NCBI RefSeq assembly: GCF_015999305.1
Contig: NZ_JAEAGP010000001.1
Span: 1,550,001-1,614,000, forward strand
Length of the DNA: 64,000 nt
Source of the DNA: Erythrobacter sp. YJ-T3-07
GTDB taxonomy: Bacteria; Pseudomonadota; Alphaproteobacteria; Sphingomonadales; Sphingomonadaceae
Reading direction: 5' to 3'
Shown here: one piece after another, positions 8,264 to 17,071 of the stretch
Layout of the letters: each line of letters opens with the position of its first letter
How positions within the stretch are numbered: the stretch's first letter is position 1
Made by a program: the position numbers and the translations under genes
The notes under the pieces: model-generated
Database searches by the model: none
Seen by the model: only the letters and a program-made list of their open reading frames with translations
What the model was told of the DNA's origin: nothing

Positions 8264-9322
8264 ATGACCGAGCATAACCCCATCAAACCGCCCAAGCCCG
8301 AGGGTGGCGAGGAAGAGAAGAGCTCGCTGCTGGAGCGCGCAAGCGGTGCGTTCGGCCTGAGCAATCTGGGTGCCGCGCCGATGCCGCGCAGCTTCGACGA
8401 CGTGCCGATGAAGCGCGCGCGTCCGCTGCGCAAGGCGGGTACGCCCGCACCCGCGCCTGCGCCCGAGGCGACCCCCACACCTGCGCCCGCACCGGTCGAG
8501 ATGTCGGTCGAAGCGGGGCGTGAAGAGGTCAGCCTGCCGGTCCCGGCGCAGCCCTCCGCACCGCCGCCCGCGGTGATCAATGGCACCGCCAACCCGATCG
8601 CGCTGGCGGGCGAGCGGGTCGAGGTCGACTTCGCATCGCTGCGCAAGGCCGGGTTTATCGATCCCGAGGGGCAGGCATCCGCGCTGGCAGAGGAATTCCG
8701 CATCGTGAAGCGCCAGATCCTCGACGCAGTCCGGCTGGCGGGCACCGCAGCCGCGCGCCGCATCCTGATCACCTCGCCGCATGAGAACGAGGGCAAGACC
8801 TTCTGCGCGGTCAATCTGGCGCTGTCGCTTGCGGCAGAGCGCGATCTCGAAGTGGTCCTGATCGACGCCGATCTGGCCAATCCTTCGGTCAAGCGCGTGC
8901 TCGGCCTGCCCGAGCGTGCCGGGCTGATGGACGTGCTCGCCGATGATCAGGCGCGCGTCGAAAGCCACGTGCTGCAAACCGATATCGCTGGCCTGTGGGT
9001 GCTGCCCCCGGGCCGCCAGTCCAGCCATGCGAGCGAGGCTTTGTCGAGCCGCCGCACCGCCGAGGTGTTCGAACGGCTGACCGCGCAGGCGCCCAACCGG
9101 ATCGTGCTGGTCGACAGCCCGCCCGCGCTCGCCGCTTCGCCCGCCGCAGAGATCGCGAAGCATGTCGGCCAGACGATCCTGGTCGCGCGCGCGGACCGCA
9201 CCGGCAAGACCGCGCTGGAAGATGCAGCGCAGCTGCTGTCGGCCTGCCCGGACATCAAGCTGGTGCTCAATGGCGCCAATTTCAGTCCAAGCGGTCGCCG
9301 TTTCGGGAGTTACTACGGATGA
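8264..9322 (+). CDS. XrtA-associated tyrosine autokinase (BY-kinase)
   Basis: 352 aa. A low-complexity Pro/Ala linker (residues about 60-85) precedes a BY-kinase domain: Walker A variant SPHENEGKT, Walker A' VVLIDADLANPS, Walker B IVLVDSPPALA. The C-terminus ends GSYYG, offering two tyrosines for autophosphorylation. It matches the exosortase-associated kinase family (TIGR03018 type). It would interact with the chain-length protein encoded just upstream. Its stop overlaps the start of the beta-barrel gene by 4 nt. Confidence 0.88.
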   Translation: MTEHNPIKPPKPEGGEEEKSSLLERASGAFGLSNLGAAPMPRSFDDVPMKRARPLRKAGTPAPAPAPEATPTPAPAPVEMSVEAGREEVSLPVPAQPSAPPPAVINGTANPIALAGERVEVDFASLRKAGFIDPEGQASALAEEFRIVKRQILDAVRLAGTAAARRILITSPHENEGKTFCAVNLALSLAAERDLEVVLIDADLANPSVKRVLGLPERAGLMDVLADDQARVESHVLQTDIAGLWVLPPGRQSSHASEALSSRRTAEVFERLTAQAPNRIVLVDSPPALAASPAAEIAKHVGQTILVARADRTGKTALEDAAQLLSACPDIKLVLNGANFSPSGRRFGSYYG

Positions 9323-11109
9323 GGTATTCCCCCATAAACCGCATCTCCGCCATGGCCGCGCTGCTGTGCGCCGGCGCGATGCTGCCTGCGCCCGCGCTGG
9401 CGCAATATGGCTGGAGCGACGACGAAGTCACCAGCAGCGGCGGCGGCGAGTTGCAGCCCGCACCCGCCTATCCGGATGGCTATGCCGGCGATGTCGAGGC
9501 ACAGGATGCCGATGGCGATCGCGGCAGCGCGCGCCCCAGCGGTGCGCCCGAACGTCAGCGCCTGCGGATCGAGCCCTATATCGAAGCCAACCAGATCGTC
9601 ACCCAGCGGATCAAGCCGGACAGCGAAACGGCCGTCTATGGCGGGGTCGCAGCCGGGGTCGATGCGTCGGTCCAGGGCCGCCGTGCAGGCGGCTCCGTCT
9701 CGCTGCGGTATGACCGGGTGATCAGCTATGGCGACGATCTGTCAGGCGATGTGTCGGGCGGCGACAGCGTCACCGGTGTCGCACGCGGATACGTTGCGGC
9801 GGCACCGGGCATCACGCTGGAGGCGGGCGGGCTTGCCGCGCGCAGCCGCGTGGAAGGCGGCGGCGGCACGGCGATCGCCAGCGGCCAGCCGATCGACCCG
9901 GACAGCGAATCGCGGGTCTATTCCGTCTATGCGGGACCCAACGTGTCGACCAACGTGGGCGTGGCCGACGTGTCGGCCAATTACCGCTTCGGTTACAACC
10001 GGGTGGAAGAACCCGGAGTGGGCGTGGTCGATGCGACCGTCACCCCGATCGACGTTGCGCAGGAAAGCATCGTCCACTCCGCCAGTGCCCGCGTCGGCGT
10101 CGCCCCGCGCACCGTGCTGCCGGTCGGTGTGGCAGTGGGCGGGGGCGCCTATCAGGAAGAGGTCTCCAATTCCGATCAGCGCGTGCGCGACTTCTACGGA
10201 CGCGGCGATGTCACCGTGCCGCTCGCGCCCGGTCTCGCCGTCGTCGGCGGGGTCGGCTACGAATATGTCCAGGTCGCCAACCGCGATGTTGTGCGCGATG
10301 CCAACGGCGATCCGGTGGTGGGCGAGGATGGCCGGTTCGAAACCGACGCCAGCGGCCCGCGCAGGATCGCGTTCGAGACCGAAGGGCTGATCTGGGATGT
10401 CGGCGTGGTGTGGAAGCCTTCGCGCCGGACCCAGCTGGAGGCGCATTATGGCCGCCGCTACGACAGCGACACCTATTACGGCACCTTCGACTGGCAGCCT
10501 TCGTCGCGCACTTTGGTGAGTGCGAATGTCTATAACACCATCAGCGGCTTCGGCGGTGCGATCACCAATTCGCTGGCCAATCTGCCGAGCGGCTTCGTCG
10601 CCTCGCGCAATCCGCTGACCGGCAATTTCACCGGCTGCGTCACCGGCAGCGGGGCGGACGGATCGGCCAACTGCCTTGGCGGGGCGCTGTCCTCCGTGCG
10701 CAGCGCGATCTTCCGCAACCGGGGCGTCAACCTGGGCTATTCGACTACGCAGGGCCGGATCACCACCGCGATGAGCATCGGCTACGACCGGCGGACCTAT
10801 TTCGGCGCGGAAGGCACCGTGCTGGCGGCGGCGAACGATATCGTCGACCAGAGCTATTACGCCAATGTCAGCTTCGGCGCGCCGCTTGGACCGTTTGCCG
10901 CGTTCAGCGTGGCGGGTTACGCGAGTTACCTCGACGAGGGGACGAACGAGCTGAACGATGCGCTTCTGCTGGGCGCATCGGCGGCCTACAGCCGTACGCT
11001 GTGGCGCAACCTGTCTGCGCGCGCTGCGGTCTCTGTCGACACGGTCGACAGCGATCTGCTCAACGAAACCAACGCTTCGGCCCTGCTGGGCCTGCGTTAC
11101 GACTTCTAG
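9319..11109 (+). CDS. Exosortase-locus outer-membrane beta-barrel protein
   Basis: 596 aa. Signal peptide (about residues 1-29, ending PAPALAQ), then alternating aromatic/polar beta strands through the whole length and a terminal phenylalanine (LLGLRYDF) typical of BAM-inserted barrels. The position and outline fit the uncharacterised exosortase-associated outer-membrane family (TIGR03016 / BBP2-like). It could be the outer-membrane secretin or acceptor for the polymer. It starts at an ATGA overlap with the kinase gene. The insertion around residues 410-470, with two cysteines (GNFTGC and SANCLGG), may form a disulfide-closed surface loop. Confidence 0.82.
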   Translation: MRYSPINRISAMAALLCAGAMLPAPALAQYGWSDDEVTSSGGGELQPAPAYPDGYAGDVEAQDADGDRGSARPSGAPERQRLRIEPYIEANQIVTQRIKPDSETAVYGGVAAGVDASVQGRRAGGSVSLRYDRVISYGDDLSGDVSGGDSVTGVARGYVAAAPGITLEAGGLAARSRVEGGGGTAIASGQPIDPDSESRVYSVYAGPNVSTNVGVADVSANYRFGYNRVEEPGVGVVDATVTPIDVAQESIVHSASARVGVAPRTVLPVGVAVGGGAYQEEVSNSDQRVRDFYGRGDVTVPLAPGLAVVGGVGYEYVQVANRDVVRDANGDPVVGEDGRFETDASGPRRIAFETEGLIWDVGVVWKPSRRTQLEAHYGRRYDSDTYYGTFDWQPSSRTLVSANVYNTISGFGGAITNSLANLPSGFVASRNPLTGNFTGCVTGSGADGSANCLGGALSSVRSAIFRNRGVNLGYSTTQGRITTAMSIGYDRRTYFGAEGTVLAAANDIVDQSYYANVSFGAPLGPFAAFSVAGYASYLDEGTNELNDALLLGASAAYSRTLWRNLSARAAVSVDTVDSDLLNETNASALLGLRYDF

Positions 11110-11133
11110 TTACCCAAGGGACCGCACCACATC

Positions 11134-12336
11134 ATGTTCGACCAGTATTACGGTTTCTCAGGGCGACCATTCCAGCTCACGCCCGACCCCGCGTTCTATT
11201 TCGAGAGCATCACGCATCGAAAGGCGCTGAGCTATCTCGGTTACGGGATGGCGCAGGGCGAGGGCTTCATCGTCATCACCGGCGAGATCGGGGCGGGCAA
11301 GTCGACGATGGTCGCCCACCTGATGAAGAAGGTCGATCCCGACCAGATGACCGTCGGCCAGGTGGTCACCAGCAATCTGGACGGGTCCGAACTCGTCCAT
11401 CTGGTGGCGCAGAGCTTCGGGCTCGACGTGGCCGGGCAGGACAAGGCGAGTGCGCTCGGTTCGATCGAGTCTTTCCTGCACGAGGAAGCGCGCGATGGCC
11501 GCCGCTGCCTGCTGATCGTGGACGAGGCGCAGAACCTGAGCTTCGAAGCGCTCGAAGAATTGCGGATGATGTCCAACTTCCAGCTCGGCTCGCACCCGCT
11601 GCTGCAGCAGCTGCTGCTCGGCCAGCCGGAATTCAAGCAGACGCTCGCCCAGCATGACCGGCTGGAACAGCTGCGCCAGCGCGTGATCGCGGCGCATCAC
11701 CTGACCCCGATGGAGGTGCACGAGGTCGCGCCCTATATCGAGCATCGCCTGTCGCTGGTGAACTGGACGGGCTATCCTTCCTTCGACCCCAAGATTTTCG
11801 CGAAGATCCACGAGGCGAGCGGCGGGATTCCGCGCCGGGTCAACCAGATCGCCACGCGCCTGCTGCTGATGGGTGCGGTCGAGCAGCGCAGCCAGATCGA
11901 CTGCGCGATGCTGGATCAGGTGGTCGAGGAGATGGCGCGCGACAACCGCCCGGACCTGGCCGAAACCGGCCAGCGTCTTTTCGCCAATCCCGCGGCGGAG
12001 CTTTCCGCTGCGCCTCCGCCTCCGCCGTCGGCACAGCGGCCGCCCGAGCATTCGCCAGCGCCCGCTCCGACACCAGCACCGACACCAGCACCGACACCGG
12101 CACCTTCGCCCACCGCTTCGACCGAGCGCCCCGAGCATGAAGACGAGAAATCCGATCTTCGGGCGGCGATCGCCATGCTTTCGCGCGCGATCGAAGGATC
12201 GGCCAGTACCGAGGGCGATCTCGCCAAGCGGGTCGAGGCACTGGAGGCCCGGCTCGAAGAGCAGGAGCAGAGCGTACGCTACCTCTTGCAGCTGCTGATC
12301 GAATGGCTCGACAAGGACGGCAGAAAGGCCGCCTAG
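11134..12336 (+). CDS. XrtA system-associated ATPase (ExeA/GspA-like)
   Basis: 400 aa. N-terminal FDQYYGFSGRPFQLTPDP is the standard opening of the ExeA-like family. Walker A is GEIGAGKST, Walker B LLIVDEAQNLS, and FQLGSHPLLQQLLLGQPEF follows. It matches the exosortase-associated ATPase (TIGR03015 type). The C-terminal third is a Pro/Ala/Thr linker built from a short PTPA repeat (bases 12061-12112) and then a coiled coil that may oligomerise the protein. It likely energises assembly of the export machinery. RBS AAGGGA lies upstream of the ATG. Confidence 0.9.
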   Translation: MFDQYYGFSGRPFQLTPDPAFYFESITHRKALSYLGYGMAQGEGFIVITGEIGAGKSTMVAHLMKKVDPDQMTVGQVVTSNLDGSELVHLVAQSFGLDVAGQDKASALGSIESFLHEEARDGRRCLLIVDEAQNLSFEALEELRMMSNFQLGSHPLLQQLLLGQPEFKQTLAQHDRLEQLRQRVIAAHHLTPMEVHEVAPYIEHRLSLVNWTGYPSFDPKIFAKIHEASGGIPRRVNQIATRLLLMGAVEQRSQIDCAMLDQVVEEMARDNRPDLAETGQRLFANPAAELSAAPPPPPSAQRPPEHSPAPAPTPAPTPAPTPAPSPTASTERPEHEDEKSDLRAAIAMLSRAIEGSASTEGDLAKRVEALEARLEEQEQSVRYLLQLLIEWLDKDGRKAA

Positions 12337-12337
12337 G

Positions 12338-13231
12338 ATGGACCTCGCGCCCGCCCGGCATCCACGGCCCGCGCCGGACCGGATCGTCAACGGCCTGTCG
12401 GTCGATGTCGAGGACTGGTTCCAGGTCGGCGCGTTCGAGAACACGATCGCGCGCGGCGACTGGGGCGGCTGCGAGTTGCGCGTGGAGCGCAATGTGGAGC
12501 GGGTGCTCGCTCTGTTCGATCGCGCGGGGGTCAAGGCGACGTTCTTCACGCTGGGCTGGGTTGCCGAGCGCGTGCCGCACGCGATCCGTGCGATTGCGGA
12601 TGCCGGGCACGAGGTCGCCAGCCACGGCTACGACCACCAGCGGGTATTCACCTTCTCCCGCGAGGAATTCGCGGAAGACCTGAAGAAGTCGCGCGCCATT
12701 CTTGAAGATACAAGCGGCACGAAAGTGACCGGCTATCGCGCGCCCAGCTTCTCGATCGACGCGCGCAATCCTTGGGCGCATGAGGAACTGGCGGCGCAGG
12801 GCTACACCTACTCCTCCAGCGTCGCGCCGATTTCGCACGACCATTACGGCTGGCGCGAGGCACCGCGTTTCGCCTTCCGTCCGGTTGCAGGGGCAGAGAT
12901 GATCGAGCTGCCGGTGACCACCGCGATGCTCGGTGAACGCAGGCTTGCGGCAGGCGGGGGCGGGTTCTTCCGCACGCTGCCCTATGGCTTCTCCCGCTGG
13001 GCGATCGCGCAGGTCAACCGTGAGGATGCGCGCCCGGCGGTGTTCTATTTCCACCCGTGGGAGGTCGATCCCGGCCAGCCGCGCGTGGCCGATGCCCCGC
13101 TGCGTTCGCGCTTGCGGCACTACACCAATCTCGGCCGCATGGAGGCCAAGCTCGAACGGCTGCTGCGCGACTTTGCATGGGGCCGGGTGGACGAGGTCGT
13201 GCAGCTCGAAAGCGCGCGGGAGGCGGCATGA
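12338..13231 (+). CDS. XrtA system polysaccharide deacetylase (DUF3473 type)
   Basis: 297 aa. NodB-type deacetylase motifs: NGLSVDVEDWFQ (catalytic/metal Asp), SHGYDHQRV (metal His pair), GYRAPSFSI, and FYFHPWEVDPGQPR from the DUF3473 extension. It matches the exosortase-associated deacetylase family (TIGR03006 type), which removes N-acetyl groups from the exported polysaccharide. There is no signal peptide, so it may act on cytoplasmic lipid-linked intermediates or be exported otherwise. It begins one base after the ATPase stop and overlaps the FemAB gene by 4 nt. Confidence 0.92.
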   Translation: MDLAPARHPRPAPDRIVNGLSVDVEDWFQVGAFENTIARGDWGGCELRVERNVERVLALFDRAGVKATFFTLGWVAERVPHAIRAIADAGHEVASHGYDHQRVFTFSREEFAEDLKKSRAILEDTSGTKVTGYRAPSFSIDARNPWAHEELAAQGYTYSSSVAPISHDHYGWREAPRFAFRPVAGAEMIELPVTTAMLGERRLAAGGGGFFRTLPYGFSRWAIAQVNREDARPAVFYFHPWEVDPGQPRVADAPLRSRLRHYTNLGRMEAKLERLLRDFAWGRVDEVVQLESAREAA

Positions 13232-14304
13232 ACGCGCCCTTCGCCCCCGACGCTCGCGCAGCCGACACGGTCACCCGGGTCGACCTGCGCAATGCCGCCG
13301 AAGCCCGGCGGATTGCCGCTTTCGTGGAAGAGCAGGGTGGCAGTCCGTTCCATCTGCCTAGCTGGCTGAACGCAGTCGAGCATGGCACTGGCCAGAAGGC
13401 CTGCGGTCTGTTGGCGGAGCGGGCGGGGCGGATCGCCGGCTGGCTGCCGCTGACGATATTGCGTTCCCCGCTGTTCGGTCGCGCGCTGATCTCCAGCGGC
13501 TTCGCGGTCGATGGCGGCATCCTCTCCGCCGATCCCGGTAGCGAGGCGCGGCTGGCGCACGCAGCGGGCGAGCTGGCCGAACGGCTGTGCTGCGAAGAGG
13601 TCGAGCTGCGCGGCGGCACCGTGCCCAGCGGATGGGATGCGGTGACCGGCAAGCATTCGGGCTTCGTGTGCGACCTGGCCGAAGACGACGAAGCGCAATT
13701 GCTCGCGATCCCGCGTAAGCAACGTGCCGAGGTCCGCAAGAGCCTGCAGGGCGAGTTGCACGTCACCGTTGGATCGGACGAACCCGACCGCGCTGCGCAT
13801 TACGCCTGCTACGCCGCCAGCGTTCACAATCTCGGCACCCCGGTCTTTCCGCGCAGGCTGTTCGACGCGGTGTTGGACGGGTTTGGCGAGCGCGCCGACA
13901 TCCTGACCGTGTGTGACGGCGATATGCCGCTCGCCAGCGTGCTGACGCTTTACCACCAGGGCACCGCCTACCCCTTCTGGGGCGGCGGCGTCTGGCGTGC
14001 ACGCGCGGCGCGCGCGAACGAGCGGATGTATTACGCGCTGATGTGCCATGCGCGCGGGGGAAAGGCCTGCACCCGGTTCGACTTCGGTCGTTCCAAGACC
14101 GGCAGCGGGCCGTGGAACTACAAGAAGAACTGGGGCTTTGCGCCCGAGCCGATCACCTATGCGCGGTGGAGCGCGCCGGGTGCAGCGCCGCGTGATGTCG
14201 ACCCGACCAGCGACGCCTACAGCCGCAAGATCGATCTGTGGAAGAAGCTGCCGCTGCCGATCGCCAACGCCATCGGCCCGGCCATCGCAAGGGGATTGGC
14301 ATGA
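13228..14304 (+). CDS. FemAB-family XrtA/PEP-CTERM system-associated protein
   Basis: 358 aa. Two GNAT-like halves as in FemAB peptidyltransferases. The signature near the end is FDFGRSKTGSGPWNYKKNWG, typical of the exosortase-associated FemAB family (TIGR03019 type). The role is presumably transfer of an aminoacyl or acyl group during polymer modification; the donor is unknown. It could use the product of the ligase/ACP/decarboxylase set in the same locus, which is inference. Start and stop both overlap neighbours by 4 nt. Confidence 0.88.
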   Translation: MNAPFAPDARAADTVTRVDLRNAAEARRIAAFVEEQGGSPFHLPSWLNAVEHGTGQKACGLLAERAGRIAGWLPLTILRSPLFGRALISSGFAVDGGILSADPGSEARLAHAAGELAERLCCEEVELRGGTVPSGWDAVTGKHSGFVCDLAEDDEAQLLAIPRKQRAEVRKSLQGELHVTVGSDEPDRAAHYACYAASVHNLGTPVFPRRLFDAVLDGFGERADILTVCDGDMPLASVLTLYHQGTAYPFWGGGVWRARAARANERMYYALMCHARGGKACTRFDFGRSKTGSGPWNYKKNWGFAPEPITYARWSAPGAAPRDVDPTSDAYSRKIDLWKKLPLPIANAIGPAIARGLA

Positions 14305-15527
14305 CGGGCGAAACCCTGTTCCTGGCGCATCGCGTGCCGTTCCCGCCCGATCGGGGGGACAAGATCCGCTCCCACAACGTGCTGCGCGCGCTCGCCGCAC
14401 TCGGCCCCGTGCATGTCGGCACGTTCGACGATGGGTCCGGCTATGGCGACCAGTTCCTGTCCAGCATTGCGGCGAGCCACTACCTCGTCCCGCGTCGCAA
14501 GCGCGACATGATCGCGGCGGCAGAGTCGATGGCGACCGGCCGCCCGGTCAGCCTCTCCGCCTTTGCGAACGAGGGCCTGCACCAGTGGGTGAAGCAGGTG
14601 CTGCATTACCGACCGATCGACGCGATCTACGTCTTTTCCGGGCAGATGGCGCAATATGTCCCGCCCCACTTCCCGGGCCGCACCGTGCTCGACCTGTGCG
14701 ACGTCGATAGCGCCAAGTTCGAAGCGTATGGCGAGGCGGGCCATGGCCCAAAGGCCTGGGTCCACGCGCGCGAAGCACGGCTGCTCGCGGCGGCGGAGGA
14801 GCGCTTCGCCCGCATGGCGGATACCACGCTGCTGATCAGCGAGAACGAGGCGAACCTGTTTCGCACCCGCGTCTCCAGCATGAACCACATCGATCTGCGG
14901 GTGATGCGCAACGGGATCGACGCGCAGTTCTTCGCGCCCGGCGCGTGCCCGCCGCAGCCCACCCTCTACGGACCGGGGCCGAATATCGTCTTCACCGGAC
15001 AGATGGACTATGCGCCCAACGTCGCTGCGGTGGAGCGCATGGTGCAGCGCATTCTGCCGGGCATCCGCGACGTGCACCCCGGTGCCCAGTTCCACATCGT
15101 CGGCCGCGCGCCGACCCCTGCGGTCAGGGCGCTGGGCAAGCACCCCGGAGTGACCGTGTGGGGCGAGGTTGCCGATGTGCGGCCATACCTCGCCGAAGCG
15201 GACATCGTCGCCGCACCGCTGACCATCGCGCGCGGCATCCAGAACAAGGTTCTCGAAGCGATGGCTATGGCGAGGCCGGTGCTCGTCTCGCCCGAGGCGG
15301 CGACGGGGATCGAGGCCGAGGACGGCAAGCATTTCGCGGTGGCCGAGGGTGACCGGATGATGATCGGCCGCGCGCTCGCGCTGATCGGTGATGCTGACAA
15401 GGCCCGCGCGATGGGCACCGCGGCGCGCGACTTCGTGCTGACCGAGCAGAGCTGGCCCGCAATGCTCGCCGGGCTGCCACAGCTGCTGCGTCCGTCCGAC
15501 GCGGACCCGGTGCGCGATGCCGCCTGA
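14301..15527 (+). CDS. XrtA/PEP-CTERM system glycosyltransferase (TIGR03087-type)
   Basis: 408 aa, GT4-like two-domain glycosyltransferase. The N-terminus (LFLAHRVPFPPDRGDKIRS) is diagnostic of the exosortase-associated family. The C-terminal GT domain has VFTGQMDYAPN, FHIVGRAPT, and a PLTIARGIQNKVLEAMA donor-binding segment. It would add a sugar to the lipid-linked repeat unit on the cytoplasmic face of the inner membrane. Start overlaps the FemAB stop; its end overlaps the exosortase start by 11 nt. Confidence 0.92.
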   Translation: MTGETLFLAHRVPFPPDRGDKIRSHNVLRALAALGPVHVGTFDDGSGYGDQFLSSIAASHYLVPRRKRDMIAAAESMATGRPVSLSAFANEGLHQWVKQVLHYRPIDAIYVFSGQMAQYVPPHFPGRTVLDLCDVDSAKFEAYGEAGHGPKAWVHAREARLLAAAEERFARMADTTLLISENEANLFRTRVSSMNHIDLRVMRNGIDAQFFAPGACPPQPTLYGPGPNIVFTGQMDYAPNVAAVERMVQRILPGIRDVHPGAQFHIVGRAPTPAVRALGKHPGVTVWGEVADVRPYLAEADIVAAPLTIARGIQNKVLEAMAMARPVLVSPEAATGIEAEDGKHFAVAEGDRMMIGRALALIGDADKARAMGTAARDFVLTEQSWPAMLAGLPQLLRPSDADPVRDAA

Positions 15528-17061
15528 ACTGATCCGCAACCCCAGACACTCGCCGATCGCCGCGACCCTGTCGCGCGTTCCCACCGTCTGGGCGAAGGCG
15601 CTCGGCTGGCTGGCGCTGGTGTGGGCTGCGGCGCTGCTGCTGACCGGCGGCCAGTGGATCGCCATGGCGCACCAGTGGCTGACCGTGTCCGCCTATCAGC
15701 ACATCCTGTTCGTGCCGCCGATCATCGGCTGGCTGGTGTGGAACCGCCGCGCCGCGCTTGCGCAGATCACGCCGCGCGGCTGGTGGCCGGGGCTGGTCCT
15801 GATGCTGGGCGCGCTGGCGGTGTGGCTGGTCGGATCGCTGATCTCGCTCAATATCGTGGCGCAGGCCGGGGCGGTGATGTTGCTGCAGGCCGCAACGCTG
15901 ACGCTGCTCGGGCCCCGTGCAGGCGCGGTGCTGCTGTTTCCGCTCGCCTTCGCGGTGTTCCTCGTTCCGTTCGGGGAGGAAATCGTCCCCCCGTTGCAGA
16001 TGCTGACCGCCGAGATCGTCATCGCGCTGACCCATCTGAGCGGGATCGAGGCGCATATCGACGGTGTGTTCATCGACACGCCTGCGGGCCTGTTCGAGGT
16101 CGCGGCGGCCTGTGCGGGCGTGCAGTTCGTGGTCGCGATGGTCACGCTGGGCGTGCTCGCCGCGAAGATCGGGATGGAGCGCTGGCCGCGCCGGATCGCG
16201 CTGATGGCGCTGTGCGTGGTGGTGCCGATCCTCGCCAACGGCGTGCGTGCCTGGGGCACCATCGCGATCGCGCAGGTGATCGGGGCCGAGCGTGCGGGCG
16301 GGGTCGATCATATCATCTATGGCTGGGTCTTCTTCGCCGTCGTCGTCGCGCTGGTGCTGGCGCTCGCGTGGCGCTGGTTCGACCGCGATCCCGATGCCGA
16401 GGCGCTCAGCGCCGCGCGGCTCGCGGAGCATCCGATGGTTGCCAAGCTTGAGCGTCATTCGCTCTCCGCGTCCACGCTCGCGCCGCTGCTGATCTTGGCG
16501 ATCGTGCTGGTCGGCCTGTGGAGTGCGCTCGCGACATCGAGCGCGGCGAACGTGGCTGCGCTGCGCGCGCCGCAAGTGCCGGGCAGGACGCAAATCGCCG
16601 CGCCGGCGGTGCCCGAGTGGCGGCCCGCCGGTGCATCGGCGCGTGCGATCCTGCTGACCCGATATCGCGATCAGGAGGGGCGTTTCGTCGACCTCCACCT
16701 TGCTGCCTATACCGGGGATGCCGATCCGACGGCGGGCGAAGAGGGCGCGGTGCCGCCCGAGACCCCGTGGCGCCATGTCGAAGGGGCGCCTGCGCCCGAT
16801 ACCATGCGGGGCGATCGCCTGATGGCCTATGGCCGCGACCGGCGTGTGGCGTGGACCGGCTTCGTCACCAATGGAACCAGCCAGGCCAATCCGCTGCTAT
16901 TCCGCATCTCCACGCTGGGCGACCGGCTGCGCTTGCGGCCAGAGCCGCGCTGGATCGTGATCGTCTCCGCCCCCGAACCCGGTGCTGCTCCCGCGCTGCA
17001 GGCCTTCGTTAGGGCCGCCGGTGGGCCTGCCGCGCTGGTCCAGCGCAGCCAGACCCGCTAG
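15517..17061 (+). CDS. xrtA: Exosortase A fused to an EpsI-like domain
   Basis: 514 aa. The N-terminal 290 residues form an eight-helix exosortase: the catalytic triad is Cys199 (in EVAAACAGVQF), Arg244 (in ILANGVRAWG) and His265 (in DHIIYGWVFF). After a final membrane span at about 327-345 comes a soluble EpsI-type (DUF3485) domain of about 165 residues. Exosortase A processes the PEP-CTERM sorting signal, cleaving and probably transferring proteins during export. The start overlaps the glycosyltransferase gene by 11 nt. No PEP-CTERM substrate is encoded in this window. Confidence 0.93.
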   Translation: MPPELIRNPRHSPIAATLSRVPTVWAKALGWLALVWAAALLLTGGQWIAMAHQWLTVSAYQHILFVPPIIGWLVWNRRAALAQITPRGWWPGLVLMLGALAVWLVGSLISLNIVAQAGAVMLLQAATLTLLGPRAGAVLLFPLAFAVFLVPFGEEIVPPLQMLTAEIVIALTHLSGIEAHIDGVFIDTPAGLFEVAAACAGVQFVVAMVTLGVLAAKIGMERWPRRIALMALCVVVPILANGVRAWGTIAIAQVIGAERAGGVDHIIYGWVFFAVVVALVLALAWRWFDRDPDAEALSAARLAEHPMVAKLERHSLSASTLAPLLILAIVLVGLWSALATSSAANVAALRAPQVPGRTQIAAPAVPEWRPAGASARAILLTRYRDQEGRFVDLHLAAYTGDADPTAGEEGAVPPETPWRHVEGAPAPDTMRGDRLMAYGRDRRVAWTGFVTNGTSQANPLLFRISTLGDRLRLRPEPRWIVIVSAPEPGAAPALQAFVRAAGGPAALVQRSQTR

Positions 17062-17071
17062 GCCGCGTCGC

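Noticed and set aside
5962..8892. 976-codon open frame on the minus strand across the export and chain-length genes
   Set aside because: Composition is typical of an antisense shadow in high-GC DNA (Arg/His/Asp-rich, no motifs), and the plus-strand genes there have full family matches.
12061..12112. Short tandem repeats resembling a CRISPR or minisatellite
   Set aside because: They encode a Pro-Thr-Pro-Ala linker in frame within the ATPase gene; the units are too short and have no spacers.
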